A DNA stretch of 64,000 bases from contig NZ_CP071606.1 of assembly GCF_017357225.1 (NCBI RefSeq), positions 124,001 through 188,000 on the forward strand, given 5' to 3'. The position numbers and the translations under genes were made by a program. Origin of the DNA: Rhizobium binae (GTDB taxonomy: Bacteria; Pseudomonadota; Alphaproteobacteria; Rhizobiales; Rhizobiaceae). A model generated the notes under the pieces. The model searched no databases. It saw nothing but the letters and a program-made list of their open reading frames with translations, and was not told the origin of the DNA. Positions 51,799 through 60,917 of this stretch are shown here, one piece after another (position 1 is the stretch's first letter; each line of letters starts with the position of its first letter).

Positions 51799-52619
51799 TG
51801 GACATGAACACGCAATTCGCACATGGCACGAACGGCGTGCCCACATCATCGCCTTTGCTTTCCGTGAATGGCGTTACCCTGCAATACAAGACAGGAGCCG
51901 CCATTCTGACGGCGACCTACAAGGTCAGCTTCAACGTCCAGAAGGATGATCGCTTCATTCTACTGGGCCCTTCGGGCTGCGGGAAATCGACGCTATTGAA
52001 AAGTGTTGCCGGATTTATGGCGCCAGTTGAGGGCGACATCAAGCTTGGCGGCAATCCGGTTCGTGGGCCAGGCCCCGATCGTATGATGGTGTTCCAGGAA
52101 TTCGACCAGCTCATGCCGTGGATGACGGTGATCGACAATGTCATGTTTCCGATGCGCCGGTCTGGTCGCTTCCCGAAATCCGAGATCCGCGACCGTGCAC
52201 GGCGCGTGATCGCCAAAGTGGGGCTCTCGAAGTTCGAGAATTCCTATCCTCACATGCTCTCGGGCGGCATGAAGCAGCGCGTGGCGATCGCCCGGGCGCT
52301 CGCCATGGAGCCGCAGATGCTCCTGATGGATGAACCTTTCGCTGCGCTCGACGCACTGACGCGGCGACGCATGCAGGAAGAGCTTCTGGAACTCTGGGAT
52401 GACGTGCGCTTCACGCTGCTGTTCGTGACGCACTCGATCGAAGAGGCGATCATCGTCGGTTCCCGAATTCTCGTCCTCTCGCCGCATCCTGGCCAGGCCC
52501 GCGCGGAACTTGATGCGACTGCCTATGGGCATCAGCACCAGGGCGATGCCGACTTCATGGCCTTCAATCGAAAGATCAACCAGATGCTCTTCGGCGATCA
52601 GGAGGTTGCTTATGACTGA
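51798..52619 (+). CDS. ABC transporter ATP-binding protein (SsuB/TauB type)
   Basis: 273 aa: Walker A GPSGCGKSTLL, Q-loop FQEFDQLMPW, signature LSGGMKQRVAIARAL, Walker B MLLMDEPFAALD, switch His in VTHSIEEA. It drives uptake with the permease downstream, which it overlaps by eight bases. Confidence 0.94.
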   Translation: MDMNTQFAHGTNGVPTSSPLLSVNGVTLQYKTGAAILTATYKVSFNVQKDDRFILLGPSGCGKSTLLKSVAGFMAPVEGDIKLGGNPVRGPGPDRMMVFQEFDQLMPWMTVIDNVMFPMRRSGRFPKSEIRDRARRVIAKVGLSKFENSYPHMLSGGMKQRVAIARALAMEPQMLLMDEPFAALDALTRRRMQEELLELWDDVRFTLLFVTHSIEEAIIVGSRILVLSPHPGQARAELDATAYGHQHQGDADFMAFNRKINQMLFGDQEVAYD

Positions 52620-53502
52620 TGTCCTCACAGCACGGCCGACCCCGCCGGCCAGACCCGATCTGGAATACAAGACGGTCGATATCGCGCAAATCGGCAGCAT
52701 CAAGCAGGACATCGGCTTTCTGGAAGGCCTTTTCAATGTCACGGGGTTCCGCCGAGCGCTGGTCTTGATCGGCCTGTGTGTGATCTGGGAGGTCTATGCG
52801 CGTTATCTGGGCAACCCGCTGATGTTTCCCTCGTTCAGCGACACTGTCACGACGCTCTGGGGCGACATCGTCTCCGGGAGACTGCCTTCGGCGGCAATAA
52901 CCTCGTTGCAGGTTCTCGTGACCGGCTATGCGACAGCGATCGCGCTTGCCACGGTGATGACGACGCTTGCGATCTCGACGCGCTTCGGCACGGACCTGCT
53001 CGCGACACTGACGGCCATGTTCAATCCCCTGCCGGCCATCGCGGTCCTGCCTCTCGCGCTCCTGTGGTTCGGCCTCGGCACCAGCAGCATCGTCTTCGTC
53101 ATCGTCCACTCCGTCCTCTGGGCGGTATCGCTTAACACCTTCACGGGGTTTCTTTCGGTCAGCCAGACCCAGAAGATGGCCGGCCGGAACTATGGCCTCG
53201 GCGGCTTACGGATGGTGTTTTTTATCCTCATTCCCGCAGCCTTCCCCTCGATCCTGTCCGGCTTGAAGATTGGTTGGGCCTTCGCCTGGCGTACCCTGAT
53301 CGCCGCCGAACTGGTCTTCGGGGTATCGGGAAATGCAGCGGGTCTCGGCTGGTACATTTTCGAAGCTCGCAATGCGCTCGAAACTTCCGGCGTGTTTGCT
53401 GGCCTGCTGACCGTTATCGTGATCGGTCTCGTGGTCGAAGGACTTGTCTTTCGGACGATCGAACATCTAACGGTTCGGAAATGGGGAACCCAGAACGTCT
53501 GA
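52612..53502 (+). CDS. ABC transporter permease (SsuC/TauC type)
   Basis: 296 aa with six membrane spans and the EAA-like loop around GRNYGLGGLRMVFFILIPAAF followed by PSILSGLKIGWAFAWRTLI. AGGAGG lies ahead of the ATG at 52612; the longer frame from 52510 is inside the ATPase gene. Pairs with the ATPase at 51798. Confidence 0.92.
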   Translation: MTDVLTARPTPPARPDLEYKTVDIAQIGSIKQDIGFLEGLFNVTGFRRALVLIGLCVIWEVYARYLGNPLMFPSFSDTVTTLWGDIVSGRLPSAAITSLQVLVTGYATAIALATVMTTLAISTRFGTDLLATLTAMFNPLPAIAVLPLALLWFGLGTSSIVFVIVHSVLWAVSLNTFTGFLSVSQTQKMAGRNYGLGGLRMVFFILIPAAFPSILSGLKIGWAFAWRTLIAAELVFGVSGNAAGLGWYIFEARNALETSGVFAGLLTVIVIGLVVEGLVFRTIEHLTVRKWGTQNV

Positions 53503-53648
53503 CAGTTATCGATGAGGATAGCCGGCGCAGACATCTTAGCACGGTTCGCCAGATCGCCCAGACATCCGTAATGACAGGGAAACTTGCCTCGAATCCTTGG
53601 GGCTCTTTCCCGAATATTCCAGCACTTTGGTACAGACGAGGCGCACAT

Positions 53649-54665
53649 ATGAATGCGACGAATTCGATCGACGGGCAGATTAAGGGCCGTGTGATGGTCA
53701 CGGGAGCCCAGCTGGTTTCCGAAGCCATGCAGCTTCTGGCGGATCATCGGCTCGAACCTATCTTCGCCCCGGCCTATTCGACGCCGGCCGATCTTGCCGC
53801 CATGGCACGGGACAATCAGGTCGACGCGATACTGGTGCGGCAGGGATCGATCGATCGATCGGTGATTACGGCATCGCCAAGACTGAAGGTGATCGCAAAG
53901 CACGGCAGTGGCGTCGACAATATCGACCTGGCGGCGGCAACCGAGGTGGGTGTCCCGGTTCTAAGGGCGCTTGCCGCCAATGCTCAGTCGGTCGCGGAGC
54001 TGGCGATCAGCCTGACGGTCAGCCTGATGAAGGACGTTCTGCCGCTCGATGCCCAAGTCAAAGCCGGGGGCTGGCCGAAGACGAAATATGTCGGGCGGGA
54101 CCTCGCCGGTGCGGTGTTCGGCATCGTCGGCTTCGGCGAGATCGGCCAGCGCGCTGCTGCTCTTGCTCGCGGTCTTGGCATGAGGGTCATCCCTTATGAT
54201 CCATTCGCCGCGGATACGCCGGAAGTTACGGTCAGCCGCGATCTCAATGAGATCCTGCGAGCCGCGGATGTCGTCAGCCTGCACTGCCCGCTGATGCCGC
54301 AAACCTATCATCTCATCAACGCCGAGCGCCTATCATTGATGAAGCCGGATGCCTTCCTGATCAACACCGCCCGTGGTGCCGTCGTCGATCAGGCAGCCCT
54401 TGTCGCGGCGTTGCAGTCGCAGTCGATCGCGGGTGCCGCCCTCGACAGTTTTGAGGAGGAACCGCCGCCGGCCGACAGTCCGCTCTGGCAACTCTCCAAT
54501 CTCATCGCCACGCCGCATGTCGGCGGCGCCAGCCGCTCGGCGCTGCGCAACATGGCGGTACAGAGTGCCACCCATATCATCAGGGTCCTGGAGGGCCGGG
54601 GCTATGACGCCCAGGCGCTTGCCAACAAGAACCTCGCTTCTGCTGCCCGAACCTATCCATACTGA
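53649..54665 (+). CDS. D-2-hydroxyacid dehydrogenase (phosphoglycerate dehydrogenase-like)
   Basis: 338 aa: catalytic domain, then NAD-binding domain with GIVGFGEIGQRAAALARGLG; INTARGAVVDQ carries the catalytic Arg, and TPHVGGAS the His. No ACT domain, so not feedback-regulated SerA. The start MNATNSIDG at 53649 is chosen because upstream frame overlaps the permease gene. It likely oxidises or reduces a 2-hydroxy/2-oxo acid from the pathway and precedes the aldolase by 11 bp. Confidence 0.9.
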   Translation: MNATNSIDGQIKGRVMVTGAQLVSEAMQLLADHRLEPIFAPAYSTPADLAAMARDNQVDAILVRQGSIDRSVITASPRLKVIAKHGSGVDNIDLAAATEVGVPVLRALAANAQSVAELAISLTVSLMKDVLPLDAQVKAGGWPKTKYVGRDLAGAVFGIVGFGEIGQRAAALARGLGMRVIPYDPFAADTPEVTVSRDLNEILRAADVVSLHCPLMPQTYHLINAERLSLMKPDAFLINTARGAVVDQAALVAALQSQSIAGAALDSFEEEPPPADSPLWQLSNLIATPHVGGASRSALRNMAVQSATHIIRVLEGRGYDAQALANKNLASAARTYPY

Positions 54666-54676
54666 GGAGAATTGAC

Positions 54677-55348
54677 ATGATCGGATTTCGGATCTGCGCG
54701 CGCGACCGCAAGGTCGATGCAAAGTGGGTGGATGCGTTTCGCAGCCTGCCGGTTGCCAATATCAGCGACGTGATGAGCCGCATGACCGCAGGCGGCGCAG
54801 CACTTCGGCCCTATTTCACCGGCGGCATGATGGTGGGCCCGGCGATCACGGTGAAAGCCCGCCCGGGCGATAATCTGATGGTCCACAAGGCGCTCGATAT
54901 CGCGGAGCCGGGTGACATTGTCGTCGTCGATGCTGGCGGCGATTTGACTAATGCGATCATCGGCGAGCTGATGGTGGCGCACGCCATTCAGCGCGGCCTC
55001 GGTGGTATCGTTATCAACGGCGCAATCCGTGACAGCGCCGAACTGTCTGCTGGTTCTTTCCCGGTCTTTGCGCTCGGTGTCACCCATCGCGGTCCTTACA
55101 AGGACGGTCCGGGTGAAGTGAACGTGCCGATCTCGATCGGCGGTATGGTGATCAACCCGGGCGACCTCGTCTGCGGAGACGCGGACGGTTTCCTCAGCGT
55201 ACAGATGGACGATGCTGAAAGCATTTTCGCTGCGGCGACGAAAAAGCATGAGGCCGAGACGAAGCAGATGGAAGCAATCCGCGCGGGCAAGAATGACAGA
55301 GCTTGGGTGGACGCCGCCTTAGCGAAGCTGGGCTGCGTCACTGCCTAA
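54677..55348 (+). CDS. RraA-type aldolase/decarboxylase
   Basis: 223 aa of the RraA/4-hydroxy-4-methyl-2-oxoglutarate aldolase family: NISDVMSRMTAGGAALRPY, VKARPGDNLMVHKALD, AIIGELMVAHAIQRG and the GAIRDSAEL motif with the Arg-Asp pair that bind pyruvate and metal in class II aldolases. The extra Glu in GEL supports a catalytic enzyme rather than an RNase E inhibitor. It would cleave the final hydroxy-oxo acid to pyruvate plus another acid. Confidence 0.88.
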   Translation: MIGFRICARDRKVDAKWVDAFRSLPVANISDVMSRMTAGGAALRPYFTGGMMVGPAITVKARPGDNLMVHKALDIAEPGDIVVVDAGGDLTNAIIGELMVAHAIQRGLGGIVINGAIRDSAELSAGSFPVFALGVTHRGPYKDGPGEVNVPISIGGMVINPGDLVCGDADGFLSVQMDDAESIFAAATKKHEAETKQMEAIRAGKNDRAWVDAALAKLGCVTA

Positions 55349-55363
55349 TTAGCTTTTGCTGAT

Positions 55364-55725
55364 CTATGCCAAAATGGCTCCGCTATCGGCCCGGCCCAGT
55401 AGCCTTAAACAAAAATCGGTGAACACACGGACCTTCGCAGCACGATGGCGTCGTGACGGGTAGATGGCATAAAGAGGAAAGATCTCGTCGGGCCAGTCAG
55501 AAAAGATCTCGACGAGCTTTCCGGTATCCATGATGTGCTGCGAACCCAGCTCCATGACCTGTGCGATACCGGCTCCCTCGCAACAAGCGCCGATCATGGT
55601 CTCGACGTCCGAGACCATTAATCGCGCTGACTGGCGGATCGGAAAGATCTCGCTTTCTCGGCGAAATTCCCATTCAAAGGCGCGCCCGGTCGTTGGATCC
55701 TGATAATCGATACAGGTGTGATTGA
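55364..55725 (-). pseudogene. C-terminal remnant of a LysR regulator
   Basis: About 120 residues of the LysR effector domain survive (CIDYQDPTTGRAFEWEFR, VETMIGACCEGAGIAQVMEL, and PSRRHRAAKVRVFTDFCLRL). The DNA-binding domain and first half of the effector domain are missing: upstream of about 55725 the sequence is instead a DnaE2 fragment in the opposite orientation. No start codon is in place, so it is dead. Confidence 0.82.
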
Positions 55726-56554
55726 TGAGGTCGCCGCTCGCGCCGATGATCCCTTCACCTCCGTCGACGACATGTGGCGGCGTTCAGGCATTCCGGTCGC
55801 CTCCCTCGTCGAGCTTGCCGAAGCCGATGCCTTCCTGCCGTCCCTGCGTCTCGAGCGACGCGATGCGCTCTGGGCGATCAAGGCGCTGCGCGACGAGCCG
55901 CTTCCCCTCTTCACCGCCGCTGCGGAACGGGAAGCGCGGGCGATTGCCGAGCAGTAGGAGCCGGCAGTCGAGCTCAGACAGATGACCGAAGGCCATAACG
56001 TCGTCGAAGACTACAGCCATACGGGTCTGACGCTCAGGCAGCACCCCCTGAGTTTCGTGCGTGCCGATCTCGCCAAACGTCGGATCGTCACGTGCGCCGA
56101 GACGATGACGGCTCGTGACGGGCAATGGCTGATGGCGGCCGGCTTGGTGCTGGTGCGCCAGCGCCCGGGTTCGGCAAAGGGCGTGATGTTCATCACCATC
56201 GAGGACGAGACCGGTATTGCCAACATTGTCGTCTGGCCAAAACTCTTCGAGCGATCGCGACGGGTGGTGCTCGGCGCCAGCATGATGGCGATCAATGGCA
56301 GGATCCAGCGGGAAGGCGAGGTTGTTCACCTGGTCGCTCAGCAGCTCTTCGATCTTTCGGCCGACTTGTCGAGCCTTGCCCATCGAGACGGTGCATTCCA
56401 TCTGCAGACCGGCCGCGGCGACGAGTTCGCCCATGGCTCTCCCGGAAGTCCGGATTCGCGCGAGCGGTCGGTCCCGGGCGTTCGCCCGAGGGATATTTTC
56501 GTGCCGGATCTTCATATCGATACGCTGAAGATCAAGAGCCGGAATTTTCAGTGA
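55726..56554 (+). pseudogene. dnaE2: C-terminal remnant of error-prone DNA polymerase DnaE2
   Basis: The last about 275 residues of DnaE2 (ImuC) are readable: FTSVDDMWRRSGIPVASLVE, RRDALWAIKALRDEPLPLF, VVEDYSHTGLTLRQHPLSF, the OB-fold segment GSAKGVMFITIEDETGIAN, and PDLHIDTLKIKSRNFQ at the end. An in-frame TAG interrupts it at 55955-55957, and the first three quarters of the gene are absent. Its 5' edge meets the LysR remnant. Functional DnaE2 acts in damage-induced mutagenesis; this piece cannot. Confidence 0.88.
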
Positions 56555-56669
56555 TGCTACAGGCGAACAACGACGTCAGCGATTCAGATCCTTTCAACTT
56601 CAAAGAGATTTATCTCGACCATGGAAAGTTCCACCCATCAATGGGGCCATGGCCGCGTGCTCGCGAGCT

Positions 56670-57280
56670 TTACCCGCCCACGCCCTGTAGCAGCGGCGCA
56701 CCCAGCCTTTTGATCTCGAGACTTGGATAGACGCGCTCCTCCAACAATTGAAGAGATCGAACGGTGACCCTTATCGGCGCAAAACCGGAACCCACGTTGA
56801 CCTTTGATATCCATTCCGCAGCAGAAAACCTGAACAGCGTTATGTGGGCGATCTGGGGGGTCTCGGACGCCGATCTTCGAAGCAGAGGGCATGTGAAATG
56901 GCGGAACGCAGTTTGCGCAGTTCTGGCGGCTCCTGCGCCTTTTCGAAGACAGCAGCAGCTGAAGTCTCGACCTCGCTGAATTCTAGATCAATCGGCGGCG
57001 TCTTCTCAGCAATCTGATTCACGATTTCCGTCCATTGGTCTCCTGTCGACTTCCAGATATCATGGTTTGGAACCGCAAATTGGGCCGCCGCGTCGATCAA
57101 GGTGGCGACCGTCATGTGCAGGCTTGTGAGGGGGACGCGCAGAAGCGGCGCATCGCTATTTTGTTCGATGCGATCCTGCAAGTCGCAGAGCTTCGATAGA
57201 AGCGTGGAGTCAGGAAAATACTGTAAGTGAAAAGCGCAACACTGCCTCAGCCATAGAATGTCAATCTTCGTTCGGATCAC
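56670..57280 (-). pseudogene. 2'-5' RNA ligase/LigT-like protein, frameshifted
   Basis: About 203 aa over two frames. The first half has the first HxT motif in LTSLHMTVATLIDAA; after LRSAISHALCFEDRRP near 56885 the frame must change to reach the second HxT motif, PQIAHITLFRF, ending at a TAA at 56670. Restoring one C in the C6 tract gives RPRPPQIAHIT. Two HxT motifs are the mark of the 2H phosphoesterase superfamily. Either decayed or a homopolymer deletion. Confidence 0.72.
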
Positions 57281-57424
57281 AGCTGGCTCTCCATATGATG
57301 ACTTTTGTCCACCGCCGGCCTATCCGACACGCAGGACATCTCAAACCGCCTGTTTTTCCATGCGACGCAGTAGGCCTTCTAAATCAGGCTCCTTGACGAG
57401 AGACGCAGCCTCTGCGGGTCGCAT

Positions 57425-57818
57425 CTAGGCGAGTGTCCGATTTTTGCACTCTGGAAAACGCTTTTTGGTGTCGCGCGCTTCAAGCATATGAACCTCAACA
57501 AAGGCGGGAACCTGCTGTCCATCTGCGAGCGACTTGATATAGCCAAAGTGGCCAAAGATCCGATTCTTTGCCCGTCCTTTTACACCAGCTTCTTCCCAGG
57601 CTTCTCTTTCGGCCACTTCGTTGGGGGGCTAGCCCCTCAGTTGGCCATCCTTTGGGAATCCAGCGCCGAGTTTCACGGGTTGTGATCAGGAGAACTTCGA
57701 CGCCGTCGCCCGCGATTGGGCGAAAACAATGAGCACCATACTGCTGTGCGGACCCGCCCTCGAGGATCGTCTTTGTATGGTCAGCCAACCGGTTTAATTG
57801 AGATCTGACCTTTTTCAT
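57425..57818 (-). pseudogene. Nudix hydrolase, frameshifted
   Basis: About 131 aa. The first frame runs MKKVRSQLNRLADHTKTILE, then VLLITTRETRRWIPKGWPTEG. The Nudix box then breaks at the C6 tract (G6 at 57623-57628 on the plus strand), and the rest, NEVAEREAWEEAGVKGRAKN, is in another frame. Removing one C rejoins GWPTEGLAPNEVAEREAWEE. The box residues R-E-x2-E-E are intact once joined. Diphosphoinositol/DIPP-like Nudix subtype is likely. Confidence 0.78.
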
Positions 57819-57871
57819 TTTCAGAAGTTGGGGCGTAATTCGATTCCTGACAAGCTGGCGTAGAACGCAAT

Positions 57872-59965
57872 TCACGCCGGAAACAGCAGTTCCACGATCG
57901 TTCCCTTACCCGGCGCCGAGGCAATGCGCGCGTCGCCGCCGCTCTGGCGGACGAAGCCATATACCACAGCCAGGCCGAGACCTGCGCCGCCTTCGGCATC
58001 GCGGGTGGTGAAATAGGGCTCGAACGCCTTATCGATTGCCTCGGCCGACATGCCGATACCGTCGTCGATCACGCTGACGGTCACCCCGGCCTCGTTGCGG
58101 GCGCAACGGATGAGGATCGTTCCGCCCGCTGGCATGGCCGCGGCGGCGTTGAGGCAGAGGTTGAGGACCGATTGCTCGAAGAGCGCTGTATCGATGAGGA
58201 CGGTGGGCAGGTCGTCGGCTATGTCGAAGGCAAGCCGGCATTTTTCGCCGATGGCGATTTCAAGCACGTCGGCCATGCCGCGCAGCACGACGCCGATCTC
58301 CACCGGACCCGGATGGATCGGCTGCTGGCTGCCGATGGACAGCATGCTGCCGGCCAGCGACCTGCCCCGGTCGGCAGCCTTGCGAATGCGGGCGAGGTGT
58401 CGCTTTTGCCGGTCATTGAAGCCGGTTTCGCGCTCCAGCAGCCCAAGGCTGCCGGTGATGATACCGATCATGTTGCCGACTTCGTGACTCACCTGGTGGG
58501 TCATGCGCATGATACCGTCAAGCCGTTGGATCTTCGCTGCCTCTGCCTCCTGCCGGTCCATGTCAGTGATATCGCGCGCCAGCAGCACGACGCCGCCATC
58601 CGGTTGGCGCGATATCGACACTTCCGTCACCCGCCCAGCGTCAGAGCGGTGGCGCAGGACGGACCGGTCGGAGAGCAGACCGGCGTCGTTCTCGGCCGGC
58701 AGGAGTGCCGGATCGATCTCCGGCAGCGGCGTCACGAAACTGCGGAGTGGCAATTTCCTGGCCGAACCAGACCAGCCGACCAGCTCGATGACGCGGCGGT
58801 TCATGGTGATCGGCCGGCCGCGCGCATCGAACAGCGCGATGCCCTCGTTCATGCTGCGGAAGGTGGAGCGGATGGTGCGGGCAGCGGCCTCCGCAGTGCG
58901 CCGCAGCCGCGTGACGCGTTCAACGCTTTCCCGGAATGCACGGAACGCCTCGAGCAGGCGCACCAGCTCGGTTTCCGTGCCGTCATAGCGCGGCGCGTCA
59001 ACGTCCTTGCGCCCTTCTGCCAGTGCATTCATGCCGTTCGAAAGCGCGACAATGCCGCGTGAGACACGCATGACCGATCGGATCGAGACCACGGCCATCG
59101 CCAGCACCAGCAGCGAGGCGACGGCGACGATGACGAGAATGCGGCTCAAGGCGTCGGAGGTCGAGACGAGGTCGTCGCTGAGGCCGCGGGCAACGGCCTC
59201 ACTTTGTGTTTCCGTTGCATGCGACAGATCGCGCGAGACCGTATGCAGGCGCGAGACGGCGGCGCGGATGGCGAACATTTCGAGGAGATAGCGCGTCTGT
59301 GCCTCGAACACCCGTTCGTAGGGCGCAAGCTCGGCGGCGGCTATCCGGATGTCCGGCGCGGCGGGTTCGAGGCGCGGGGCGGTTTCGGAGACGTAGCGCC
59401 GGCGCAATTCACCGAGCTGAAAAAGGCTGTCCGAATTGGAGGCGGATTGCACGACGGCGTTCAGCCGGCCGCGGAAGTCGGCATCCGGAATGCCGCTGCC
59501 GGTTGCGATCTCGCCGAGCGCTGCCGCAGCCTCCGCCTTATGCTGCTGGGCGGATTCCGCGTCGCCTGCAAGCGCCGTCGTCTGCGTGCGGATCGTTTCC
59601 AGCAGCTCGACGATACGGCTGCTCGCAAAACCCTTCACGGCAGCCCCGTCGTTTTCAGGTTGCATGGCGCGCAGCAACGTATCGACCTGCACGACCACGG
59701 AGCGGCTTTCGCTGGAAACCCGGTAGGGTGAGGTCGCATTCATCAGGAAGGGTGCGCTGGAGACGAGATCGGAAACCTGCCGCGAGACCAGCGAAGCCTT
59801 GGCAAGACTCGAAAACGCCTGCAGGCCATAAGCGGCCATCTCCTGGCGAGCCCGCTGCAGTCCATAGACAGCGATGGTCGCCAGGCTGAAGACGAGCACG
59901 CAGATGAAGGCGATGGCAAAGGGCAGGCGAAAGGCGATGGAGGAGAGGAAGGGACGGCTGATCAC
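57872..59965 (-). CDS. Membrane sensor histidine kinase
   Basis: 697 aa. A first span at about 12-34, a long periplasmic helical sensor to about 275, a second span, HAMP, PAS (FRSMNEGIALFDARGRPI) at about 365-390, then a kinase core: His in THQVSHEVGNMIGIITGS near 476, N-box NLCLNAAAAM, G1 DDGIGMS and G2 GGAGLGLAVVYGF. It overlaps the response regulator by four bases, and the pair is divergent from the iron-type transporter, its probable target. Confidence 0.92.
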   Translation of the reverse strand: MISRPFLSSIAFRLPFAIAFICVLVFSLATIAVYGLQRARQEMAAYGLQAFSSLAKASLVSRQVSDLVSSAPFLMNATSPYRVSSESRSVVVQVDTLLRAMQPENDGAAVKGFASSRIVELLETIRTQTTALAGDAESAQQHKAEAAAALGEIATGSGIPDADFRGRLNAVVQSASNSDSLFQLGELRRRYVSETAPRLEPAAPDIRIAAAELAPYERVFEAQTRYLLEMFAIRAAVSRLHTVSRDLSHATETQSEAVARGLSDDLVSTSDALSRILVIVAVASLLVLAMAVVSIRSVMRVSRGIVALSNGMNALAEGRKDVDAPRYDGTETELVRLLEAFRAFRESVERVTRLRRTAEAAARTIRSTFRSMNEGIALFDARGRPITMNRRVIELVGWSGSARKLPLRSFVTPLPEIDPALLPAENDAGLLSDRSVLRHRSDAGRVTEVSISRQPDGGVVLLARDITDMDRQEAEAAKIQRLDGIMRMTHQVSHEVGNMIGIITGSLGLLERETGFNDRQKRHLARIRKAADRGRSLAGSMLSIGSQQPIHPGPVEIGVVLRGMADVLEIAIGEKCRLAFDIADDLPTVLIDTALFEQSVLNLCLNAAAAMPAGGTILIRCARNEAGVTVSVIDDGIGMSAEAIDKAFEPYFTTRDAEGGAGLGLAVVYGFVRQSGGDARIASAPGKGTIVELLFPA

Positions 59966-60720
59966 GATACGATCTCGCCATCGTCGGTGTCGAGAACATA
60001 GCCCTTGCCGCGGCGCGTCTTGATATGGCGCGGCAAGTCCGGATTGCGCTCGATCTTGCGACGCAGACGCAGCACGAGCACGTCGACATTGCGGTCGATG
60101 TAGCGCTCGCTTTCGGCGCCCAGCCGGTCGAGGATCTGTGCGCGGCTGACGGGTGCGTTCGGCGTTTCTGCGAGGATTTCGAGCAGCGCGAATTCGGCGC
60201 TCGTCAGCGACCTGGCAGGATCTGTGCGGCAGATGGCGCGGCGGCTCTTGAGATCCACCGACCAGTCGCCGAGTTTCAGGGATGCGGGCTCGTGCTCCCG
60301 TTCGCTTTCCCGCTCCGGCTTCAGCGAGGGGATGGTCCGGCGCAGCACGGCCTTGATACGCGCCGTCAATTCGATCGGCTCGAAGGGTTTCACGACATAG
60401 TCGTCGGCCGCCGTTTCGAGGCCGAGCACCCGGTCTGCGGCGCTGCCGGCAGCCGTCACCATGACGATGCCGATATTGGTCTGGGCCCGCAGGCGCTGCG
60501 CGAAGGTACGGCCGGAGGTACCGGGTAGGTTATGATCAACGAGCACGAGATGCACTGTTTCGCGCGAAAGCACGATCGCCGCTTCCTCCGCCGACGGCGC
60601 GGTGAGCGGCGTCCACCCCTCCGCCTCCACGAGGTCGGAGATAAGCTCCGCCATGTCCGGATCGTCCTCGACGATCAGAATGCTGATCTTCTCATTCAAC
60701 ACATGCACGTCCTCCCGCAT
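59962..60720 (-). CDS. OmpR-family response regulator
   Basis: 252 aa: receiver with phosphoacceptor Asp62 (LVLVDHNLPGTSG) and Lys111 (DDYVVKPFEP), then a winged-helix Trans_reg_C domain (LTSAEFALLEILAETPNAPV, NVDVLVLRLRRKIERNP, KTRRGKGYVLD). Divergent from the transporter at 60918. The 9-bp direct repeats at 60772-60802 in between are the likely binding site. Confidence 0.93.
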   Translation of the reverse strand: MREDVHVLNEKISILIVEDDPDMAELISDLVEAEGWTPLTAPSAEEAAIVLSRETVHLVLVDHNLPGTSGRTFAQRLRAQTNIGIVMVTAAGSAADRVLGLETAADDYVVKPFEPIELTARIKAVLRRTIPSLKPERESEREHEPASLKLGDWSVDLKSRRAICRTDPARSLTSAEFALLEILAETPNAPVSRAQILDRLGAESERYIDRNVDVLVLRLRRKIERNPDLPRHIKTRRGKGYVLDTDDGEIVS

Positions 60721-60771
60721 CCATTATAGGCAGGGCTGTCACGATCTTCAAAGCGCGCTCGTGTTATGCGC

Positions 60772-60802
60772 TTTGTCACATTTGTAACCTTTGTCATTTT
60801 TG
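60772..60802. promoter_or_regulatory. 9-bp spaced TTTGT direct repeats, probable OmpR-type site
   Basis: TTTGT begins at 60772, 60781 and 60790, and TTTG at 60799, giving a strict 9-bp spacing in the divergent region between the response regulator and the binding protein gene. Direct repeats of about 9-11 bp are typical of OmpR-family binding. Confidence 0.6.
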
Positions 60803-60917
60803 AGGGGTACGTCGCGGGCAAAGCTGTAAGAACCGTAACCATTCTTCGATTGCGCAAGGCAGCAGATGTGACATCCTGACTGCGGAGATGGGGCGCAAGG
60901 TCCAATGGGAGGAAATC

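Noticed and set aside
60786..60812. GTAACC near the iron-type transporter promoter
   Set aside because: The -10 position reads GGTA, and the bases belong to the 9-bp repeat array.
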